NCBI GenBank assembly: GCA_046594885.1 | Contig: JBKJRD010000090.1 | Span: 1-19,441 of the forward strand | Origin: Methylotenera_A sp046594885 | GTDB taxonomy: Bacteria > Pseudomonadota > Gammaproteobacteria > Burkholderiales > Methylophilaceae | Direction of reading: 5' to 3' | Length of the DNA: 19,441 nucleotides | Shown: positions 7,154 through 14,284 of the stretch, piece after piece | Layout of the letters: each line of letters opens with the position of its first letter | Numbering within the stretch: position 1 is the stretch's first letter | Program-made: the position numbers and the translations under genes | Notes under the pieces: generated by a model | What the model saw: the letters and a program-made list of their open reading frames with translations, nothing else | The model's database searches: none | What the model was told of the DNA's origin: nothing

Positions 7154-7918
7154 CTAAGTTAGTCTTTGCGGTGCATACTTAGCAACAGCTTGCGCTCTGC
7201 ATGACACATCTAGTTTTTGAAAAATACGTTTCAAGTGATTTTTAACCGTATTGGGGCTAATCGTTAATATCATTCCAATTTCAAAATTGGTTTTGCCCGT
7301 TTTTACCCAATGTAAAATTTCGTGCTCACGCTCGCTTAATCCACCAAGATTGAGTTCTTCAATAATATCTTCTTCTGTTATCGGTGATTCCATATACTCA
7401 ACACGGCGTAATGCTGAATCAACGTGCGGCATCAATAACCCTAGCACTGAAAGCTGCACTTGAAACTCACGTGCTTTATCAAAAAACACATAAATACAAT
7501 CATTTTTACCACGTGTATCACGCACACCATAAACCAATAAAGAGTTCATGCCTACCAATTTACGCGTAAAAGCTGTGGGCGATTGTGCATTAATGCCAGC
7601 TGCATCAAAAAAGTTGATACGAAACCATCTTTCGCCATTATCTAACCAGCGTTGATGTAAATTGGACATTAAATAAGCAAACACACCTGGCGCATCAATC
7701 AATTTTTGCGTGCGAATATCATCAATATTAGAAGAAACATCAAAGTTTAAATCGCCCGCAGTAAAATCACCCCAAGCCGCCACTAAAATATCATGTGGAA
7801 GCACTTCATTTACACTGCCTTGCATCCAGTTAAAAAAGTCAACGTGCTTTTGAACAGAAAATGATTTTTGAATCACTTTAAAAACTTGTTCCCAATTTTG
7901 GTTTGTCGTATTGTTCAT
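7154..7918 (-). CDS. epsA: EpsA, LuxR-type transcriptional regulator of exopolysaccharide synthesis
   Basis: This DNA-binding regulator has a LuxR helix-turn-helix at its C-terminus: with the start chosen here, residues 192-250, including LSEREHEIL (194-202) and NTVKNHLKRIFQKLDV (223-238). The N-terminal 180 residues match the EpsA family and contain no receiver aspartate pattern that I recognise, so the input signal is unknown. An upstream TTG (7981) and ATGs (7969, 7942) would lengthen it. I prefer the ATG at 7918 because GAGAGG lies 9 nt before it and the 254-aa product starts where the family does. It is the first gene of the eps block and would control epsB and perhaps the leader-regulated epsE group. 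DNA targets cannot be read from sequence. Confidence 0.9.
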   Translation of the reverse strand: MNNTTNQNWEQVFKVIQKSFSVQKHVDFFNWMQGSVNEVLPHDILVAAWGDFTAGDLNFDVSSNIDDIRTQKLIDAPGVFAYLMSNLHQRWLDNGERWFRINFFDAAGINAQSPTAFTRKLVGMNSLLVYGVRDTRGKNDCIYVFFDKAREFQVQLSVLGLLMPHVDSALRRVEYMESPITEEDIIEELNLGGLSEREHEILHWVKTGKTNFEIGMILTISPNTVKNHLKRIFQKLDVSCRAQAVAKYAPQRLT

Positions 7919-8053
7919 CACTGCAGGCCTCTCACGATTCATATCGATTAGATGAGAGTACAGTTGCATGAATAATACCAACTTTTATATTCATTTTATT
8001 ATTTATATAAATCAATAAGTTATGAGTTTTTAACTAGCATAAAACGCACATTT

Positions 8054-8077
8054 AATGATAAATCATCATCATTGATG
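8054..8077. repeat. Nested AT-rich inverted repeats upstream of epsA
   Basis: AATGAT...ATCATT (8054-8073) encloses ATGAT-AA-ATCAT, and CATCA-TCAT-TGATG overlaps its right side. The block sits about 140 bp upstream of the epsA start, in the 228-bp gap after hpt. It may be an operator for epsA or chance in an AT-rich gap. I see no convincing -35/-10 pair or terminator elsewhere in this gap. Confidence 0.25.
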
Positions 8078-8146
8078 TCATGTATTCAACACTTAAAAAT
8101 AATGGAGTGCTGTTATATAAGCATGATTGAATGAAACTTTTATTAA

Positions 8147-8680
8147 TTATAAAGCGTAAACTGCAGGTAAATTACGCCACCACCCATCTACATCCATACC
8201 GCAGCCAAACACATATTGATTTGGCACAACCAGCCCAACATAGTCCGCATAAATCGGCTTTTTAATTGCCAATTGTTTTTCTAATAAAACGGCTGTTTTA
8301 ATACTTTTTGCGCCTAAACTTTCACACGCATCAACAATCGCTTTCAGCGTAATGCCTTCATCAAGAATGTCATCTAAAATGATGACATCTTTGCCCAGAA
8401 TATTGCTTTTAGGTTGAACTAACCAGTCTAGACTTTTGCCTTGCAGCGCATGGTAACGAGTAGCATGAATGTAATCAAAACTTAATAAAAATTTTAATTT
8501 GGGTAGTAACTGCCCAGCAAAAAAAACGCCACCGCTCATTACACATAACAATGTTGGTGATTGCGAGGCATAATCGATATTTAACTGATCAGCGATGGTT
8601 GAAATTGCTTGATTAACCGCTTGTTCGCTATGAATTAAACGTGCTTTTTTTAAGTAATTTTGAGGGTTAAGTTGGTCCAT
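8147..8680 (-). CDS. hpt: Hypoxanthine(-guanine) phosphoribosyltransferase
   Basis: This 177-aa cytoplasmic purine-salvage enzyme makes IMP or GMP from hypoxanthine or guanine and PRPP. The PRPP-binding signature VIILDDILDEGITL (99-112) is intact, with the acidic DD pair. CVMSGGVFFAGQL (46-58) and the flexible-loop region IHATRYH (71-77) also fit type I phosphoribosyltransferases. A TTG six bases further upstream could start it, but ATG at 8680 is the better choice. It begins 9 bp after the galU stop, so the two are probably co-transcribed. It has no evident link to polysaccharide synthesis and looks like a housekeeping gene that rides in the operon. Whether hypoxanthine or guanine is preferred cannot be told. 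Confidence 0.92.
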   Translation of the reverse strand: MDQLNPQNYLKKARLIHSEQAVNQAISTIADQLNIDYASQSPTLLCVMSGGVFFAGQLLPKLKFLLSFDYIHATRYHALQGKSLDWLVQPKSNILGKDVIILDDILDEGITLKAIVDACESLGAKSIKTAVLLEKQLAIKKPIYADYVGLVVPNQYVFGCGMDVDGWWRNLPAVYAL

Positions 8681-8689
8681 CGCCAATAG

Positions 8690-9559
8690 TTATAGGCTAA
8701 CTGATGTTAAATAAGCCAAAAAATCATCCGCAATTTCTGGATGTTTAAGTGCTAGCTCGACGTTTGCTTTCATAAAACCCAACTTACTGCCACAATCAAA
8801 GCGTTTGCCTTTAAAGCGATAAGCATAAATGGTTTCTAGCTGCATTAAGTCAGCAATGCCATCTGTTAATTGAATTTCTCCGCCTTTTCCAGGCTTCACT
8901 TTTTCTAAGCAATCAAAAATTTTGGCCGTTAAAATATAGCGTCCTACGACCGCCAAGTTAGATGGTGCATCAGCAGGTTTTGGTTTTTCAACAATGCTTT
9001 TAAGCTGCAGTAAATTCTCACCCACATTAAATGCATCCACAATGCCGTAACTCGCTGTTTCTGCGGGCAACACATCTTCTACCCCTAAAACAGAACAGCC
9101 TTTACTGGCATAAATAGCCGCCATTTGTGCTGTTGCGCCAGGCTCAGCATCAATCAAATCGTCGGCCAAAATCACACTAAATGGATGTTCTCCGACCACC
9201 GGTTTAGCACACAATACTGCGTGTCCCAAACCTAGTGCCTTAGGTTGACGAATAAAAATACAAGAAACATGTGAAGGCAAAATCGCTTTCAGTGTTTCCA
9301 GCAATTCTGTTTTGCCACTGGCTTCAAGCGAGGCTTCTAATTCGCTGGCATTATCAAAATGATCTTCAATCGAACGTTTATTGCGCCCTGTAATAAAGAT
9401 AAGTTCCGTAGCACCTGCTGCAATTGCTTCTTCCGCCGCATATTGAATCAATGGCTTATCGACAATCGGTAACATTTCTTTAGGGCTTGCTTTGGTTGCA
9501 GGCAAAAAGCGTGTGCCTAAACCAGCAACCGGAAAAACAGCTTTGTGAATCGTTTTCAT
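8690..9559 (-). CDS. galU: UTP-glucose-1-phosphate uridylyltransferase
   Basis: This 289-aa cytoplasmic enzyme makes UDP-glucose from UTP and glucose-1-P, the precursor for EpsB-initiated polysaccharide and for other nucleotide sugars. The nucleotidyltransferase signature GLGTRFLPATKASPKEMLP (13-31) is complete, with the activating arginine and the KEMLP lysine. Further family motifs are QPKALGLGHAV (105-115), the metal-binding DDLID (133-137), EKPKP (191-195) and GKRFDCGSKLG (251-261). The length is normal for GalU. The ATG has AAGAGAG just upstream. It lies between the wbpM-like gene (25 bp gap) and hpt (9 bp), so it probably belongs to the same transcription unit. There is no sign of damage. 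Confidence 0.97.
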   Translation of the reverse strand: MKTIHKAVFPVAGLGTRFLPATKASPKEMLPIVDKPLIQYAAEEAIAAGATELIFITGRNKRSIEDHFDNASELEASLEASGKTELLETLKAILPSHVSCIFIRQPKALGLGHAVLCAKPVVGEHPFSVILADDLIDAEPGATAQMAAIYASKGCSVLGVEDVLPAETASYGIVDAFNVGENLLQLKSIVEKPKPADAPSNLAVVGRYILTAKIFDCLEKVKPGKGGEIQLTDGIADLMQLETIYAYRFKGKRFDCGSKLGFMKANVELALKHPEIADDFLAYLTSVSL

Positions 9560-9584
9560 TTTACTCTCTTGGTTTCATGATTAT

Positions 9585-11486
9585 TTAATGCAAAGTACTT
9601 TGTTCATCGGTTGCGTTAGCACGCAGAATAAAACTAGCTTGTTGTTGTGGATTGTATTCTTCTACCCATAATTTTAACGCATTTTTAATGTTAACTTCAT
9701 CTGCGCCTTGGGCTTGATTAATCCAACTTAACACTTTTTTTACCCAAGTTTTATTGACTGGTCGTGCTAAAGCAATGCGTAATTTTTCGTGTGGCGTCGG
9801 TATTGTCTGCTCGTCATCTGCAAGTAGCTCTTCATAAAGTTTTTCGCCAGGGCGCAAGCCAACGTATTGAATATTAATATCTTCCAATTGTAAGCCAGAT
9901 AATCGAATCATATCCGCCGCTAAAGTCGCGATTTTAACAGGCTCACCCATGTCTAACACAAAAATTTCACCACCATTACCCATTAGACCGGCTTGCATGA
10001 CTAGCTGTGCCGCCTCAGGAATCGACATAAAATAGCGGGTGATGTCGGGATGCGTAATGGTAATTGGGCCACCTTTGGCGATTTGCTCTCTAAATTTTGG
10101 AATGACACTACCACTGCTACCTAGCACGTTGCCAAAGCGCACAATCACAAAGCGCGTCTTGTTTTGAGTGCCCAATTGAACATCTTGCAAGCCTTGACAA
10201 ACCATTTCGGCCAATCGCTTGCTCGCCCCCATTACATTGGTAGGGTTAACGGCTTTATCGGTTGAAATTAACACAAATTTTGCAACGCCAACTTCTTTGC
10301 AAGCTTGTGCTAATGTGTAAGTGCCTAATACATTATTCGCCAAAGCTTCCCAAACATTGCCGTTTTCCATTAATGGTACATGTTTGTACGCCGCTGCATG
10401 GAAGACAATTGCTGGCTGATATTGTGTGAGCAAATCTTTTACACGCTGGCTATTTTTCACATCTCCCGTCATGTAAATGCATTTGATCGCACATTTTAAA
10501 TGGCTAAATTCTTGTTCTAAATTGTAGAGTGCAAATTCAGAAATATCTAAGCACACCAAAGAGCTAGGTTTATATTTTAAAATTTGCCGACATAGCTCAG
10601 AGCCAATTGAGCCGCCTGCCCCACTCACTAACACCGCATTATTTTTTATTAAATGCTGCAAACCAGTGCTATCTAATTCAACTGCATCTCGTCCTAATAA
10701 ATCTTCCACATCCACTTTTCTAATTTGCGAAACATTCACTTTACCGCTGATTAAGTCGTCAAACGCTGGCACCGTTAGCACCGCAAGGCCTGCCTCATTG
10801 GCTAACTCTACCGCGCGCCTTCTTATTTGGTGCGAAGCAGATGGCATAGCGACAATTGCATGCTGAACACTTAATAGGCCAGCATAATCGCCTAGCAAGT
10901 TTAATCCACCTAGCACTTTTACACCATGTAACTGGCGGCCATGCATCGATTGATGATCATCTAACATGCCCACCACTCTCCACTCAGGGCTTCTTGCCAA
11001 GTCTTTTACCAGCGCTATCGCCGCCTCCCCAGCGCCCAGCAACAATACTGGCTTTCCACTTTTATATGTCTGCCCATATAGCGCATAATCTTTCCAGGCG
11101 CGATACAAAAGCCTACTACCACCCACCATTAAAACCAACAGCAATGGATTTAAGATTAATACTGATCTTGGTACAAAATTCTGCGGTTTTAACATGAAAA
11201 GAACCGCAACAATAATTAAAGCAGCCACAAAAATAGCCTTCAATACGCGCTGCAAATCGGGCAAACTGGCAAAACGCCACACACCTTTATACAAGCCAAA
11301 CTGTAAAAAACAAAATACTTGTAATGGCACCGCCCACGCTGCAATATATAGCAACGAAGGCATAAATTGTGCTGGAATATTAAAATTAAATCTGAGCAAA
11401 TAAGCCAGAATCCAAGCTAAAACAGCTGCAGTAAAATCATGCAGAAATGCTGAAAAAATGCGCCAATTTAAGAATTTTTTAATCAT
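9585..11486 (-). CDS. wbpM: WbpM/FlaA1-type nucleoside-diphosphate-sugar 4,6-dehydratase, membrane form
   Basis: This 633-aa inner-membrane enzyme converts UDP-GlcNAc to the 4-keto-6-deoxy sugar, the first step to QuiNAc or FucNAc. Four N-terminal transmembrane helices (within residues 12-125) are followed by a first Rossmann domain (GKPVLLLGAGE, 144-154). The catalytic short-chain dehydrogenase domain has its NAD loop SGAGGSIGSEL at 288-298. Its catalytic site reads STDK (408-411) and MGASK (419-423). Met replaces the usual Tyr of YxxxK, which is the S-M-K triad typical of the WbpM class, so this is expected rather than a defect. LRPGEKLYEELL (544-555) is the conserved C-terminal motif. It follows the WbpL-like gene after 80 bp, a gap that could hold a promoter, though none is convincing. 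Confidence 0.94.
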   Translation of the reverse strand: MIKKFLNWRIFSAFLHDFTAAVLAWILAYLLRFNFNIPAQFMPSLLYIAAWAVPLQVFCFLQFGLYKGVWRFASLPDLQRVLKAIFVAALIIVAVLFMLKPQNFVPRSVLILNPLLLVLMVGGSRLLYRAWKDYALYGQTYKSGKPVLLLGAGEAAIALVKDLARSPEWRVVGMLDDHQSMHGRQLHGVKVLGGLNLLGDYAGLLSVQHAIVAMPSASHQIRRRAVELANEAGLAVLTVPAFDDLISGKVNVSQIRKVDVEDLLGRDAVELDSTGLQHLIKNNAVLVSGAGGSIGSELCRQILKYKPSSLVCLDISEFALYNLEQEFSHLKCAIKCIYMTGDVKNSQRVKDLLTQYQPAIVFHAAAYKHVPLMENGNVWEALANNVLGTYTLAQACKEVGVAKFVLISTDKAVNPTNVMGASKRLAEMVCQGLQDVQLGTQNKTRFVIVRFGNVLGSSGSVIPKFREQIAKGGPITITHPDITRYFMSIPEAAQLVMQAGLMGNGGEIFVLDMGEPVKIATLAADMIRLSGLQLEDINIQYVGLRPGEKLYEELLADDEQTIPTPHEKLRIALARPVNKTWVKKVLSWINQAQGADEVNIKNALKLWVEEYNPQQQASFILRANATDEQSTLH

Positions 11487-11566
11487 TTATTGTTTGAATC
11501 TTTTTGTGCATGCATAAAACATATAAGTGAATTGTACATAAAGTGTGTTGGTTAACGAAATCTGGC

Positions 11567-12520
11567 TCAATTTTTAAAAGCTTGCCAACGTCTATCTATT
11601 AGATGCATTAACTGATAGTAAACTAGCGCCCAACAAAGTATGCCAAATACAATCATTTGCATAGGTTGCTTTGTGAATAAAATTGCCGATATTGCAGCGC
11701 AAAACATCAGCAAATATTCAGCTATTGCAGTATTTCGATGACCCCAACCCAGTTGAACTAGCCTTTGATAATAATGGCTTTTATGTGCTAGCCATATTTT
11801 TTCTCTTTTTAACAATCGTTTAAGCAGCGTTGTTGTTGCATCTACTATAAAAGGTGAAAAAACCAACAAGGGAAACCATGCTGGCCAGATTGCCCGTTGC
11901 CAACCAAATAAGCCGATGGCACCGGCTAAAAAACCCAATGGGATAGAGCCAGAATCTCCCATAAAAATTTTAGCGGGATGGAAATTAAACAGCAGAAACG
12001 CCAAACATGCGGACGTAACGCAGGCGCACATCAGTGCTATTTGCATACTGCCACTCAAATAAGCTGCAAGCGCATAAGCCGCAAATCCAAACAAACCCAT
12101 ACCGCCCGCCAAACCGTCAGATCCATCCATAAAATTATATAAATTGGTCATCCAAGTCATCAGCAACATGAGTAACGCCATTAGCCACCAAGCTTGATAT
12201 GGCAACATCACTAAAATAAACGCAGCATTTAGTACAAGTTGTATCAATAAACGCCATTTAACCGACAAATGATAAATATCATCTAAAAGCGAAATGAGCA
12301 TTAAGCAAAATGGAAATAACACCCAAAGCCAATTAATAGGCAACAATAGCCACGAAATCAGTACACCCATCATGATGGCCAAACCGCCAGTTCGCGGCGT
12401 CAACTTGACATGTAAGGAACGCTGGTTGGGTTTATCAAGCGCGAAATTTGCAATCGGCGTTTTTAATATCAAAAGAATTGCAAATAAGCTAATAAAGAAA
12501 GAAATCAACAGATATTGCAT
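11567..12520 (-). CDS. wbpL: WbpL/WecA-type undecaprenyl-phosphate glycosyl-1-phosphate transferase
   Basis: This 317-aa polytopic enzyme of the MraY/WecA (PNPT) superfamily attaches an N-acetylhexosamine-1-P to undecaprenyl phosphate. About ten transmembrane helices are visible. The metal and substrate motifs are in place: the LDD aspartates (79-82), NLYNFMDGSDGLAGG (126-140), IFMGDSGS (185-192) and the cytoplasmic histidine loop HKSHYYQRLVQLGWGHRNT (246-264). The start lies 1 bp after the wbpV-like stop, so the two are translationally coupled. Together with the wbpM-like gene they form the wbpV-wbpL-wbpM arrangement known from Pseudomonas O-antigen loci, where WbpL loads QuiNAc or FucNAc. 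The sugar used here is inferred from that context. Confidence 0.93.
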   Translation of the reverse strand: MQYLLISFFISLFAILLILKTPIANFALDKPNQRSLHVKLTPRTGGLAIMMGVLISWLLLPINWLWVLFPFCLMLISLLDDIYHLSVKWRLLIQLVLNAAFILVMLPYQAWWLMALLMLLMTWMTNLYNFMDGSDGLAGGMGLFGFAAYALAAYLSGSMQIALMCACVTSACLAFLLFNFHPAKIFMGDSGSIPLGFLAGAIGLFGWQRAIWPAWFPLLVFSPFIVDATTTLLKRLLKREKIWLAHKSHYYQRLVQLGWGHRNTAIAEYLLMFCAAISAILFTKQPMQMIVFGILCWALVYYQLMHLIDRRWQAFKN

Positions 12521-12521
12521 G

Positions 12522-13499
12522 TTAAGTACGCTTATTCTTTAATGATTTTAGATACCATTGGGCCGTAATTTTTAACCCTTGCTGCATATTAAAAGGCGGC
12601 TTCCAATCTAACTGTTGGCGAATTTTTGTGCTATCGATGACTAAAGATAGAGTTAGCCGATCAAAACTGGAACGCTTGCCCATTAAGCCAGCAAAAAATC
12701 GCATCAACGCAACTGGAAAAGGTATAAGGCAGCTGGATTTGTTCAGTGCAAACGCTATTTTTTTTATTAATTGAGGCATTGATACATCCTCTCCATCACT
12801 CACTAAATACGTTTTCCCCGCCGCGTTGGGATGAGTAGCACAAGTGATGATTGCATCAACCAAATTACCAACATATATTAAGCTACGCCTAGCCTTAATA
12901 TTTGCCAACGGCAAAGGCAATTGCTTATTAACCAAATGAATTAATGATGCAAAGTTAGCTTTAACACCTGCACCATAAACTAAAGGCGGGCGAATAATCA
13001 CCACCTGCATACCAGTTTCTTCTTCAATTGTTCTCAAAGCCTTTTCAGCCTCATATTTAGAAATAGCATAAGAATCTTGTGGGTTGGATTTATCTGCCTC
13101 ATTAAATGCTTGAACAGATGTATATTCACCATTTACCTTGATTGTGCTTACAAACACAAAACGCTTCACACCGGCGCTTGCCGCAGCTTTTGCTAAACGA
13201 ACTGTACCATGCATATTAACTGCTAAAAATGCTGCTAAAGCATCATCTGCAAGCTCGCACATCATATGCACACGCGCAGCCAAATGCACAACAAGATCCA
13301 TATTATTTAACTTATTATCCCAATTCGTTTTTTCGTTAATTTCATCGGTTAAGTCATATTGAACATGTTCAATATGATTATTTAAGCGCCTTGTAAACCC
13401 CTTAACGCAATAGCCTCGCAAGGCCAGCTCTTTGAATAAAGCCGCACCAACAAAGCCATTTGCGCCAGTGATTGCTATATTTAATTTATAGTTATACAT
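12522..13499 (-). CDS. wbpV: WbpV-like NAD-dependent epimerase/reductase of 4-keto-6-deoxy-HexNAc
   Basis: This 325-aa extended short-chain dehydrogenase probably reduces the 4-keto product of the WbpM-like enzyme to UDP-QuiNAc, or alternatively epimerises it. The NAD-binding loop is TGANGFVGA (11-19), and the catalytic residues are Ser in FVSTIKVNGE (116-125) and YAISK (144-148). ARRSLIYVGNLVDAI (203-217) is the conserved C-terminal substrate-side motif. It sits directly before the wbpL-like gene and 24 bp after the GT2 gene, with GGA about 10 nt before its ATG. Single-gene sequence cannot separate reductase from 4-epimerase; the trio context favours the reductase. Confidence 0.88.
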   Translation of the reverse strand: MYNYKLNIAITGANGFVGAALFKELALRGYCVKGFTRRLNNHIEHVQYDLTDEINEKTNWDNKLNNMDLVVHLAARVHMMCELADDALAAFLAVNMHGTVRLAKAAASAGVKRFVFVSTIKVNGEYTSVQAFNEADKSNPQDSYAISKYEAEKALRTIEEETGMQVVIIRPPLVYGAGVKANFASLIHLVNKQLPLPLANIKARRSLIYVGNLVDAIITCATHPNAAGKTYLVSDGEDVSMPQLIKKIAFALNKSSCLIPFPVALMRFFAGLMGKRSSFDRLTLSLVIDSTKIRQQLDWKPPFNMQQGLKITAQWYLKSLKNKRT

Positions 13500-13523
13500 A
13501 TTTGGCTAATCCATATCACCCAA

Positions 13524-14255
13524 TTAGCGGTCGAAAAAGAATCGCAACATACTTTTAACATGCCAAACTAAATAAGTTAATTTTTTATGGCTACTTCTTC
13601 TGGCTTGGTGAATCACAGTTACGTTTGGGCAAAACACAATATCTTGTTTAGCTTTTTTTAATGTTTTACAAATATCCACATCTTCGTAATACAAAAAATA
13701 ACGCTCATCAAAACCACCAATTAATCGATATTGCTTAGATTTAAACAACATAAACATTCCTGCCACCCAATCAGGATTAATAATCACATTATCTGTTGAA
13801 TAATCTGATTTTTTCTGACGACTTAACACTTTTTTTATCACAGAAAATGGTGTGGGAAACTTCCGCACGCTGTCTTCAACGCCACCTTCTGGATTTCGTA
13901 CCTTGGGTGCAATTAATGCTGCTGAATACTCATTGAGCGCTGCAATTAATCTAATGAAAGGATTTTCAACCAACCTTATATCTGGATTAATCACACAAAA
14001 ATAAGGCGTATCGCATAAGCCAAAGGCCTGATTATGGTTTGCGCCAAACCCTTTTGCCTGCTGATTACGGATGATATGAATTGGAAACGAATAATCTGCC
14101 ACTTCAAAGGTTAAAACTTCAGGCAAATTAAGGGTTAAGTCAACTTGAATAGTATGGCAAGCATAAGCTTCTAAATCATTCAGCAACTCTTTAACTAAAT
14201 GTTGTTGTTTATGGCTGATTACCGACAAGGTAATGATTTTATTTTTATCGTACAT
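13524..14255 (-). CDS. Glycosyltransferase family 2, WbbL-like rhamnosyltransferase
   Basis: This 243-aa GT-A enzyme probably adds a deoxyhexose to the lipid-linked acceptor at the cytoplasmic membrane face. Instead of a classical DXD it has NPDIRL (90-95), as WbbL-type rhamnosyltransferases do. QAKGFGANHNQAF (66-78) is the usual donor-site segment, and RKFPTPF (131-137), WVAGMFMLFK (163-172) and YYEDVDICKTLKKA (189-202) complete the pattern, the last holding the likely catalytic acidic residues. VIHQARRSS (214-222) is also typical. It lacks the C-terminal extension of longer members but seems complete. It sits between the larger GT and the wbpV-like gene with short gaps (29 and 24 bp), so it is probably in the same operon. 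Donor and acceptor are not known. Confidence 0.88.
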   Translation of the reverse strand: MYDKNKIITLSVISHKQQHLVKELLNDLEAYACHTIQVDLTLNLPEVLTFEVADYSFPIHIIRNQQAKGFGANHNQAFGLCDTPYFCVINPDIRLVENPFIRLIAALNEYSAALIAPKVRNPEGGVEDSVRKFPTPFSVIKKVLSRQKKSDYSTDNVIINPDWVAGMFMLFKSKQYRLIGGFDERYFLYYEDVDICKTLKKAKQDIVFCPNVTVIHQARRSSHKKLTYLVWHVKSMLRFFFDR

Positions 14256-14284
14256 TAAAATTAACTAATAAATCTTTTAATGAG

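Noticed and set aside
7919..7981. N-terminal extension of EpsA from TTG 7981
   Set aside because: The extra 21 residues have no Shine-Dalgarno at TTG, whereas ATG 7918 has GAGAGG at good spacing and fits family length.
8087..8112. Inverted repeat CAACACT...AGTGCTG after hpt as a terminator
   Set aside because: The stem has a mismatch with only four clean inner pairs and a long AT loop. No U-tract follows on the minus strand.
10856..11197. 113-codon plus-strand ORF inside the wbpM-like gene
   Set aside because: Opposite-strand shadow of a complete, motif-bearing dehydratase. No domain or own context.
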